From NCBI GenBank assembly GCA_006384855.1, contig VCJN01002734.1, positions 1 through 64,000 on the forward strand: a DNA stretch of 64,000 nucleotides. The letters are read 5' to 3'. Numbering within the stretch: position 1 is the first letter of the stretch; every line of letters starts with the position of its first letter. Under the pieces are notes generated by a model. That model saw only the letters and a list, made by a program, of their open reading frames with translations, was not told the DNA's origin and searched no databases. Positions 53,080 to 62,210 of this stretch are shown in pieces. The stretch is from Tetraselmis striata (lineage: Eukaryota; Chlorophyta; Chlorodendrophyceae; Chlorodendrales; Chlorodendraceae). A program made the position numbers and the translations under genes.

Positions 53080-55077
53080 ATGCGACACCGCGTGCGGAGA
53101 AGATGGCGCGACTGGGAAAGCATCGGCGCGAGCGGGCAAGTCTTGAGTTGGATCCGCCAAGGGGTCCGGATACGCTTCAAGAACGGGCGACGCCCTCGCC
53201 CCTACAACCACGGCGTCTCTATGCGCGACGCCACTCAGGCACAACTGGATTTCATGGCTACAGAACTGCCCCGCTTCGAGGCGATTGGCGCGTGGGAGCG
53301 AGGACACTGCAACAAGTGGGTATCCAGAATGTTTCTAGTCCCCAAACCCGGCACCAACAAATGGCGCCTCATCATCGACCTACGGGAGCTCAACAAGTGG
53401 TGCAAGACTTTCACGATGTCCTACGAAACGCTCAAGCACCTGCGGCACCTGGCGCGCGCGGGAGATTGGTTCGTGTCGATGGACCTGGCCGATGGCTACT
53501 ACGCCCTTGGGATTCGGGAGGAGGACCGCGACTTCTTTACCGTGAACTACCGAGGGGAGCTATGGCGACTTGCGTGCCTACCGATGGGTTGGACAGGCTC
53601 GTCGTACTACTTCTGCAAATTGACGGCGGCCTTTACGGACTACCTGCGGACGCCCCTGAAGCGGCGCGACCCAGCGTTGCCTCCCACGGCCCCGTCCAAG
53701 CCTACTCGCCGTTTCCTGCGCAACACTCGCTGGCGGGGCGAGCGGCTCCTACCCTATATGGACGACTTCCTTTTCCTCGCGGACTCCCGCGAGGCAGCCC
53801 TGGAGCTACGCGTCCGGTTAAGCACCTTGCTGGACCGCATGGGCCTGCTGCGCAACCCCAACAAGGGAGTCTGGGAGCCCACCCAGGTCGGCCCTCACCT
53901 GGGCCTGATCATCGACCTGAAGCGCGGCGAGTTCCGCGCCCCCGAGGAGAAGCTCATCGCTCTAGCCAAGGCCGCCCGTTCGCTCCTTGGCCGCGCAGCC
54001 TCCAACAAGCGCTGGCTCCCAGCTCGGCAGCTGGCGTCCTTTGCGGGCAAGGCGCAGTTCCTCTACTTGGCGGTTACGCCGGCCCGCTTCTTTTTGCGGG
54101 AGCTGCACTGCGTCCTCGCCACCCGGCAGGGCTGGGGCGGGCGCGTCAAGATGACAAACCAGCTGCGCCGCGACCTAGAGTGGTGGACCCAGGTACCTGC
54201 GCAGCACAACGGTCGCTCTATGTACAAGCCTGTGGAGACCGCGTATCTGCACGCGGACTCCAGCTCGTACGGATGGGGGGCTGTGCTAAACAACAACAGC
54301 GCTTACCAGGCGCGCGGCTTCTGGTACGAGGACGACCGCTCGCGTCACATCACGTGGAAGGAGCTTCGCGCGGTACGTCACGCGGTCGAATCGTTCCTGC
54401 CCCAGCTCCGAGGACGGCGCGTCTTACTACACGAGGACAACACGGCCGTAGTGGCAGCGCTGACCAACCTTACCTCTCGGTCGCCCGTCATGATGGAGGA
54501 GCTCCGCAAGCTGTGGCACCTCCTGGATATCCACGACATCTCCATCAGGCCCCGGTACATCCAGTCTGCAGCCAACGTTTGGGCGGACCGACTCAGCAGG
54601 GAGCTGGACGACTCCGACTGGCAGCTCAATCCGCGGATATTCGCGTACCTGCAGCGCTTGTGGGGTCCGCACACCGTCGACAGATTTGCGTCGATGGAAA
54701 ATACGCAACTTCCACGGTACAATTCCCGCTGGCGCGACCCGCATTGCGAAGCGGTGGATTCTCTCCATTTGCCGGACGAGTTCTGGCGCAGGGAGCACAA
54801 TTATTGCAATCCTCCGTGGGGTTTGTTGGACGATTTGGCGGACAAACTGCGACAGTCGGGCGCGGCCGCCACGGTCATCGCACCGCACTGGCCAGGACGG
54901 CGTTGGTACCAGCTGCTGCAAGACCTCGCCACCGAGACGATTGTCTACCCGCCTACCCGCGACCTCTTCTTTCCTGGGCGGCGGGGAACGCGCGCGGGGG
55001 TCGGACTGCCCGGCTGGAGCGTCGTGGCTTTTCGGCTGCCACGCCGGCATGGCTGCACCTCCGCCGTGGGTCGCTAG
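53080..55077 (+). CDS. PAT ORF2: reverse transcriptase, RNase H, DIRS methyltransferase-like domain
   Basis: 665 aa. It starts with VLSWIRQGVRIRF, typical of DIRS-group RT N-termini. RT motifs: VPKPGTNKWRLIIDLREL, FVSMDLADGYYALGI, LPMGWTGSSYYF and PYMDDFLFLA (YMDD at 226-229). RNase H follows: YLHADSSSYGWGAVL, TWKELRAVRHA, HEDNTAVVAAL and AANVWADRLSR. The C-terminal 130 residues (DRFASMENTQLPRYNSRW, then NYCNPPWGLL at 575-584) are the Dam-like methyltransferase domain seen in many DIRS elements; NPPW is its catalytic-type motif. All key residues are present. The ATG at 53080 is the first in this frame after the ORF1 stop. Confidence 0.9.
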   Translation: MRHRVRRRWRDWESIGASGQVLSWIRQGVRIRFKNGRRPRPYNHGVSMRDATQAQLDFMATELPRFEAIGAWERGHCNKWVSRMFLVPKPGTNKWRLIIDLRELNKWCKTFTMSYETLKHLRHLARAGDWFVSMDLADGYYALGIREEDRDFFTVNYRGELWRLACLPMGWTGSSYYFCKLTAAFTDYLRTPLKRRDPALPPTAPSKPTRRFLRNTRWRGERLLPYMDDFLFLADSREAALELRVRLSTLLDRMGLLRNPNKGVWEPTQVGPHLGLIIDLKRGEFRAPEEKLIALAKAARSLLGRAASNKRWLPARQLASFAGKAQFLYLAVTPARFFLRELHCVLATRQGWGGRVKMTNQLRRDLEWWTQVPAQHNGRSMYKPVETAYLHADSSSYGWGAVLNNNSAYQARGFWYEDDRSRHITWKELRAVRHAVESFLPQLRGRRVLLHEDNTAVVAALTNLTSRSPVMMEELRKLWHLLDIHDISIRPRYIQSAANVWADRLSRELDDSDWQLNPRIFAYLQRLWGPHTVDRFASMENTQLPRYNSRWRDPHCEAVDSLHLPDEFWRREHNYCNPPWGLLDDLADKLRQSGAAATVIAPHWPGRRWYQLLQDLATETIVYPPTRDLFFPGRRGTRAGVGLPGWSVVAFRLPRRHGCTSAVGR

Positions 55078-55085
55078 GCCGGGCT

Positions 55086-56312
55086 ATGACCGTACAGCCG
55101 TCGCTGCAGTACGGTGTGCAGTACGGTGTGCAGTACGGGGTGCAGTACGGTGTGCAATACCCGGGCCGCCTGTCCCACACTCGACGCGCGCGCTACCGGC
55201 TTGCGGCGCGCGCCGGCTCTGAGGCGCCCTGGTCGGCATCAATGGCGGCCGAGCTCCGGTCTTTGTTGGGGACCGACGACGTTGGTCAAGCGGCGCTCGG
55301 GTTGCTTACGGGTTCGCTGGCGGCCGGCACCTACCGCAACTACGACAGCGGCATGCGCTCTTTCGCTACTTTCTGCGAGCAGGAAGGCTTACGCCCGCTG
55401 CAGGCTACTACCAGCACAATCGTCCGCTACACTGCCTGGCTAGGCATGCAAGGTACCGTCGGCGCGGAGTCCCTTCAACAGTACTACTCGTCCATCAACA
55501 AGTACTTCCGCGACCATCAGCGCCAGCCTATCGCCCTCGGCGAAATGGTAGCCGACGCGCGCCGCGGCCTGGCTATCCAGCAAGAGCGTCTTGCGGCGGA
55601 AGACGTCCGCGTCGCCCTACCTGCGCCCGTGGCGGCTGGCATCCTGAACACCGCGATTGGATTTCGGCAGACATTGGTGTGGGAACCCGCTAATATTGCG
55701 GACATCCGCGCTTTCAGAGCCGCGCTCGCGACGATTACGGCGTACGTCTTCCTGTGCCGCGCGGAGTCCGGCATTAGCTGCGAGACCGGTGATTTAGTGG
55801 TCGACCGGCCGTCCGGAAGCATTCTACTGTACGTCCGCAAACAGAAAGGCGACCAGCGTACGAGGGTTTCCGCTAAGCCCCTGATAAATCTGCCCATCGC
55901 CGCCGTTCCGGACTTCGCTGACCTGCTGGACTGGTACACCGTCAGTCGCGACGCCTACTGCCGCCGTTTCTACGGCGCCAGCCCGCCGCCCAAGTTCTGG
56001 AGCATCTCCCCGCTGGAGTCTTCCGCCACTTGGTCGGTTTCAGCCACTCTTACCGAGTGGTTGCGGGAAGCCTACCTGGCGGCAGGCGCCCGACCTCCCA
56101 CCGGTTTCAAGTGGACATCGCACAGTTTACGCAAGGGTGCCGCTTCCGCAGCAAGCTGCGTCGGCGTCCCCTTGCCGGCCATCAAACACATGGGCGACTG
56201 GTCGAAGAACAGCGAGGTGGTCACCGGGAAGTACATCGACCCGACCATGCGCCCGACTCCTGCGGCCTGGAGGTTCTTCGGTTGGCTCGTCCCCGTCCGG
56301 CCGCCGGCCTAA
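55086..56312 (+). CDS. PAT ORF3: tyrosine recombinase
   Basis: 408 aa, starting 8 bp after the ORF2 stop. The N-terminus has a run of five QYGV-type repeats from a 12-bp DNA repeat (about 55107-55160). A SAM-like core-binding region follows (AAGTYRNYDSGMRSFATFC, ATTSTIVRYTAWLG), then the catalytic domain: Arg225 in FLCRAESG, His346-x-x-Arg349 in TSHSLRKGAAS, GDWSKNSE, and the nucleophile Tyr383 in GKYIDP. It integrates the circular DNA intermediate by site-specific recombination, consistent with the missing target duplication. Confidence 0.9.
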   Translation: MTVQPSLQYGVQYGVQYGVQYGVQYPGRLSHTRRARYRLAARAGSEAPWSASMAAELRSLLGTDDVGQAALGLLTGSLAAGTYRNYDSGMRSFATFCEQEGLRPLQATTSTIVRYTAWLGMQGTVGAESLQQYYSSINKYFRDHQRQPIALGEMVADARRGLAIQQERLAAEDVRVALPAPVAAGILNTAIGFRQTLVWEPANIADIRAFRAALATITAYVFLCRAESGISCETGDLVVDRPSGSILLYVRKQKGDQRTRVSAKPLINLPIAAVPDFADLLDWYTVSRDAYCRRFYGASPPPKFWSISPLESSATWSVSATLTEWLREAYLAAGARPPTGFKWTSHSLRKGAASAASCVGVPLPAIKHMGDWSKNSEVVTGKYIDPTMRPTPAAWRFFGWLVPVRPPA

Positions 56313-56343
56313 GCTTCCTGCGCTAGCCTTTGGCTTTCGTCTC

Positions 56344-56369
56344 TGGCAAACAGTGCCTCCTTGGGTAAA
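56344..56369 (+). repeat. PAT split direct repeat B1
   Basis: 26 bp, TGGCAAACAGTGCC...GGGTAAA, identical to B2 (56642-56667) and directly abutting A2. The B1/A2 junction reproduces the circle junction of the element. Confidence 0.85.
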
Positions 56370-56546
56370 TGGTCAGATGTAGTCATCTAGAGGTTTACAG
56401 TACATTAGCTATGTTGTACTGCGCACGACCCCCGAGGTCGGCGCACGGACTAAGGCCTGCCGGCCCGCACCAGCACTATGGCCTGAGGGATCCACCCTCG
56501 GGCACAGGCACTCTCTGCTTTGCGCTCGCCTCAACCGGCTCGCGCA
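56370..56546 (+). repeat. PAT split direct repeat A2
   Basis: Second copy of the 177-bp A repeat. Divergence from A1 is very low, again suggesting a recent insertion. Confidence 0.9.
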
Positions 56547-56641
56547 CCCACCCACCCTCAGCCATCTTTTGCGCTAGGAGACACCCAGGTCAAGCCTGTG
56601 GTTCTTGTCTTAGCTTTCGATGTAAGCGAGCTGACATTCTT

Positions 56642-56667
56642 TGGCAAACAGTGCCTCCTTGGGTAAA
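56642..56667 (+). repeat. PAT split direct repeat B2 (right end)
   Basis: Identical to B1. The base after it (56668) resumes block sequence CAGTGTAATCGC, shared with 20297 onward. Confidence 0.85.
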
Positions 56668-57037
56668 CAGTGTAATCGCCCCTTTATGCTAGGCTCGGTA
56701 GTCGCAAGTGCCCGGCTGCCTGCATTCCGTAATATTGCTACCAGTACCATGTCGTGCCGTCCCCATAGTACATTGGGCCCACATCGCGCCTCGCGCGCCT
56801 GCCCGTAATTATTGCTCCAGGTTTCGCCACGCTGTACTTTAACGCCTCAGCACAGCCTCCGTGACGACCCCCAATGCGCAACGGCCAACGGTATCGTAGG
56901 GCTCAAACCGGTTGAATTGCTACAAGTGCGGGCGGGCAGTTAACCATATATATGCGTCGCAGCAGCGTGAGCGCCAGTGACTAGCTCCTACCCAACCCCC
57001 GCCCATGCGAGCCGCCGGCGCCGAGTAGTGCTGTGCT

Positions 57038-60000
57038 ATGGGGCGTCGCCACTCCAAGCGCCGTATTCCCGAGGGCAAGGAGGGCTGCACGCCTGCCACG
57101 GGGAGTTGGGAAGCGGCGATAAAGAGAGTGCGCTGCGATGCGTGTGGCGCCCCTGTCTCGAATAAGGCTCAATTCTACGACAATTATAGATGGACGGAGG
57201 CGTGCGCCGGGCCTCCGGACACCGCCGCGCCCGTCGCAGCCGGTGGTGACGGCGCCCTTGCTGCACCGTACGTCCGTCACACCTTTGCTCCGTCCGGACC
57301 CGGTCAGACCGAAACGCGGGGCGAGCCGGGTGATGCATCGATGCTGTCGCCGCCGCCATCCCCCACGCCTCCCTCTCCGCCGCTCCCGAAACGAATCAGC
57401 GAGCCCCGAACTACCCAGCGGCGGGGAGGGGCGTTCGGTGTCGTCTGATGGTGGTCTGGCAGCAAGCATGGCATCGCAGGAGATGAATGCCGAGCATCAC
57501 GTGGGCACGATCATAACCAAGACGTTTGGGACGCAGGGGAGCTTTCTCGGCCGAGTAGCCCCCCCCCCCCCCTCCCATGTTGCCCTCCTTGACGTCCCGT
57601 TACTACACCTGCCATAGGCCCACCGCCGCCATGTGATAGCCACCCGTGTGTATCACCCAACATACAGGTCGTCAGTTGGAGATAGGATAACGAGGACGCA
57701 GACCCGGCGGGTAGGGAGGTGGTATACAACGACAGCGACTCGGAAGAGCTATCTGAGTCGGAGATACAACCGCTATACCTGACGACATAGCAGCTGAGCG
57801 ATTTCACTCGCAGGTTGCCTCAAGGCGCCATTGACGATCTACCGGCGGTGCGCCCCTTGCGCACCCACCGACGGTGCCTTCGGGAGGTGCTTGCCCGCGT
57901 TGTTGCCCCATAGTTTAGGTATTGGTAAGAATACCGCACTGGCAAGGTGCAAACGATGATTTGCTGAAGATGACGGTTACGCGCGCGTTGGTTTACATGT
58001 TTGTGCGTGCGCGAGGTATGACTTCAGTACCGGGACAAGCAGCGCTCGAGGGAAGTACGACGACGGGAAGAGGCGAGCCTGTATCGTGTTCACTCCCCCT
58101 CCCCCCTGTGTGGCGCCTACTAGTCCGTTGCTAACATATGGTCCTCCACCCCTTTCGCAACAGATGCCGTCAATTATACACCGATGCCGACGCCACCCTG
58201 ATGGAGGCCGCGCTCGATCTCTGCGAGTTGAAGCTGAAGCACAACATAAAGATGGCGGCGTTCGAGAGGCTGTCGATGCTGCCGAAGAAACACATGCTAC
58301 CGAAGGACGGGTACGACCTTACCGAGACGTGGTACCGGGTGGAGCCGTGCCTGAACAACCCGGACATAAAGAAGTATATCGTTCACTGCAGCTGCCAGTG
58401 CGACGAGCATCGGTACGGCCACTCCCTGGATGGTGACTAGAGCTACGACGACCGTTGCCCTCGCTGTAATCTGTCGCGCTGGACACCCGAGTCACTGCCC
58501 CACCCGCGGCCCGCCACGCCTCAACCGCGCAAGTTTTTTCACGACTTCAACGTCTGTGAGGTGATGCAACCCCCGCCCCCTCCCGTTTGCCCCCACTCAT
58601 CGGCAGCATTGCCAGCGGAAAGCTTAATTGAGTTATTGTTGCTGATGTTGCACGAAACACAATGCATGTGGTGAAGCAATTCTTTTGGCATGAGGAATGG
58701 GCTCTGCGCCAAGGCACATGCAGAAACCAATCTATCAATGGGTTTTGGAACTCTGAAGCGTGCAAGGCCATGGATGCTGCCACCAACGGGCAGTTTTCTC
58801 ACAAAGACGGAGTGTATGATTTATGTGGAGATGGGGTGGAGCTGCACTACAACAAAGCATATTCTTGCTGGCTGGATATCTGGCATTAGTTTCGTACCCC
58901 AGTGCTCTTGGATGCTGCGAGCTATATGAGTATAATTATAGTTGGGTTGTTTTGACATGTTGTAGTGCGGTGCGGCCCGTTACTGCATGTGTCAAGATAT
59001 GCCATCATCAAATCGGGGGGAGAAGCGCAACATTAAGGTGTTGATCATCATCCCAGGGCCCTTTGCACCAAAGCACATCGACATATATGTGGAGGAGACA
59101 CTCAAGGCAATTGCCAGGACCCAGCAGAGCGCGGAGGGCGCACTAACAATACATGATGTGTATGAGGTGACTGACCGCGATGGCAACAAGTCCAGAGCTC
59201 GGCGTGACTTGCGGCATCAATTGTGCACCCACTGTCATCCTGAAGTGGGTATGCTGGCATGCAGTTGGGTGCTGCCGGCATATAACACTGACATGCACAA
59301 TGTGGGATGATGGACCACAGATATACATAGGCGCCTTCTTTGCTGACATACCTGGACGCTTCAAGGCTATGAAGCGTGATGGAGTTACATCGTGGCACGG
59401 CTGCTCCTAATCTCTGCTACAGAGTACAGAGGGCATGGACAAGAAGATAGATATGACCGTCCATGCGTTAAGTGTCTGCATGCAGATATCCCATTGCTGC
59501 TTTGGATGATGCTGATCATACATGGGCGGGGGCGGCTTCGGGTGCACGCAATTACGTACTACTTTGGAGTCTGCCGTCCATACACCCCATACTGCGATGG
59601 CTATACAGACGGCGTGCACATGGTGGTGATGGATGCCGCGCAGGGAAAGACTGCCGACGACGTCTACGAAGCGCGCGAGCATTGCCTACTGCGGGGATGC
59701 CCACTTGCAGCTGTCTAGCGCAGTTATGCGGTATCTGGCAAAGGAGGCCGGCGCAGGGCGCATCGTGCACACGATAGCCGGCACTTCGGGCATGTTCCCA
59801 ATTGTGCGCTGGCTGATGTATATAAGCTATGTTGACTTCTGGCCCCTGCCGATAGCACATGCACTACTGCTAGGGGTAGTCAAGGACTTTGGGGAGAATG
59901 TCGGCATCCTGAAGGTTAGTGGGCTTTTACATCGATGTTGCTGCCCGCAAGTGGTACCAGCCGCAAGGGGCGTTGCCGATATGTGTGCGCCCTCACAAGA

Positions 60001-60669
60001 TATGCGGCCCAAGATGAAGAAGATGGACATGCGGATGGCGCTGGCCATCTTGACCAGTGACTTTGGCATGCCAGTCCGGCCGATGCTGCCGTCAGCCGGC
60101 ACAAGCGGTGTGGTGTGTGCCAACTGGACATGCGAGGACTATCTGCACTTCGCAGAGACTGTGGCAGTGATGGTCCTTGGGTGAGGGCCCCTCGCTGCTA
60201 TTGCTAGGAGTAACAAAGCGCAGCTCCGCTGTAGGCCGAGGGAGAATAGAAAGGTGTATGCTTTCCTAGTCCCTCCGTCTACTGAGTACGTGACTTGCGC
60301 GGCAATTGCTGCGGGGATATGTTTGACAACGCAGAGCATCAACACCTGGCAGTCATGTATGTGGCATATGCTGCAAGGAGCGCTCATCCAGTACCTAAGG
60401 GACTGCGAGGAGTGTGACGCACCTGCGGACAGTGGGGAGTGCCGGCGTGTCAACTAGTACATCAAGAAGCAGCGGGAGGTGGGCTTCAACTGCTTGCCGA
60501 CCTATGCGCAGATGTGCAACATGCATTTGCCTGATGGGATGATGAAACTGAACATGCACAATCTGGTCTGCCAAGCCAGAGCCTAGGAGGCGGCCAGGGG
60601 CAGCACTGCCCGCGACTCAGAGCTATGGATGGAGCGCACCGTGCCCCCCTTCCCTCGCCTTTTGCCCTA
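57038..60669 (+). pseudogene. CACTA/EnSpm (TNP2-like) transposase, decayed (block B)
   Basis: Same order of pieces as in block A: zinc-ribbon N-terminus (57038), LYTDADATLMEA (about 58160), the shared in-frame TAG at 58438-58440, GFWNSEACK (58740), PGPFAPKHIDIYVE (59055), LPIAHALLLGVVKDF (59840), LTSDFGMPVR (60050) and LNMHNLVCQARA (60550). It has damage of its own, including TAG within CQARA*EAARG (about 60584) and indels near 59615 and 59680. No single frame covers the protein. Confidence 0.75.
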
Positions 60670-61616
60670 AAACGCAATGTGTTTAGGCTGCTGTCATATG
60701 AATGCATGCCCTATGTCATATGCGTATGCGGGACGTGAAGTGCGTGGCCAGAGGCAGTGGCACCACTGACACGGAGCGGGCATACGTGCGTCAGTTCTTC
60801 CAGGAGGCACGCATCTAGTTCCTGCGTGCATGCCTGGACCCAAACTTTCCTAGCCTGCCTCTGTGGCGCCCATGCTTTGTGAGACAGTGGGAGGCCGCTG
60901 GCGCATACGATGCGGTGGATATGTTTGAGGGCACGGGACCGGGCTGCATTGGCGCCGCCGTGCATGCAGGCACCTCCAGAGCCCCCGCCACCAGCAGGTT
61001 GGACTGCGAGGTGGCGCTGGCTAAGTACTGTCAAGGAATTGGCACACTGGAGCATGAATGAGGAGGAATATGATGCAAGGGGGGCTCGACCCCCCATGAA
61101 ATCAAGTGAACCCCCTCCCCCCGCCCCCCCGGCCCCATGCCGCCCTCTACCTTCCAATACTGTTGAAATCGTAACGCAAGTCACATGTCATAATCGTAAC
61201 GCAGCATGTTATGGGTATATACCCAACTTCCTACTACCATCTGAACCGCTTATTTACTACATACCCTGCTGCGCGCTGGAGCCCTGCTGCCCCTGCCGCG
61301 GCGCGCTGGCGCCCCGCCCGCTGCCCCGGCCGCGGCTCGCTGGCGCCCCGCTGCCCCGGCCTCGCTAGCAAAGGAAATGCGGTTTGTGAAATCGACGGAC
61401 ATGACTCTATAATTTCACTCTTTTCTGCGGTGAAGAATGATTTAATCTGATTGTTGATTCTGATTAATGAGGTTGTTGCACTATCCCGCAGGTACAATCT
61501 GTATCACTAGTGTAAGATAGGGGAGGGGACATCATTCCTTGTTGCCTCTGTATCGTACACCATGACACAAGGACGGAAGTGCAACGACTGGATAAAGGCA
61601 ACCCCCCCTCCCCCCG

Positions 61617-61647
<31 letters not shown>

Positions 61648-62210
61648 CCCACGCCTGGCTCCAAACTACTTACATACGATCGCCCTGCTGAGTTCTGGTA
61701 TACACTATAACAGATTTAACTGTGCAAGTGCGACCCGTACGGTCTGCTGTAGTGCTTTCCACGTTTCAACCGGTACCATCGGGTTTCAGTACGGGCTACC
61801 CTATCGCCCGCGAGCCCTGCCCTCCCGGCCGAGCAGGTACTGGTACTTGGGATAGCCAGCACCTCGTCTGCCATCTTCCAGCTCGCTGCTTTCGGTTGGC
61901 ATGTTGAAATGTCACCGTACAGATGATCACAGATTCGTCTGAAACCCGGCGGAATCTGTGATCATCTGTCACATGAATCATTTACTTTTTGGTTACAGGG
62001 AGAGCGTCAAGAGAATGCACGCAAAGTATGAATCATATGATCACAGAGTCCGCTGGGTTTCAGACGAATCTGTAATAAGGAATCTATTCCAATACGGACT
62101 TGATAAGATTTATTACAGATTCCTGATCTCCCGATTACAGATTCCCGATTCCTGATCGCCTTTTGCAGCTAGCTCATGTAATTATATTGCAGGCTACCAT
62201 GAATTTCATA
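60670..62210 (+). other. Block B spacer, empty insertion sites and foldback
   Basis: Noncoding counterpart of block A 24304-25374 and 29672-30050. It contains long C-runs (61600-61645), the empty site for the 778-bp TIR element (about 61748), the empty LINE target (61833-61844) and the foldback (61922-62075). Confidence 0.65.

Larger units (their letters stand above)
51772..56667 (+). mobile_element. Complete DIRS-order PAT/Kangaroo-like retrotransposon
   Basis: 4,896 bp inserted between GTATATA and CAGTGTAAT, with no target duplication, judged against the empty site at 20296/20297. Structure is A1 (51772-51948), three ORFs, B1 (56344-56369), A2 (56370-56546), a spacer and B2 (56642-56667). 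This split-direct-repeat order, with B1 directly abutting A2, is diagnostic of the PAT type; it lets the circular intermediate restore both ends. All three ORFs are open, so the element looks intact and young. Confidence 0.9.

Noticed and set aside
53058-55085. A long alternative frame running through ORF2 and joining the recombinase frame
   Set aside because: Upstream of 55086 it has no recognisable motifs; RT, RNase H and NPPW read in the other frame. The recombinase has its own ATG at 55086.
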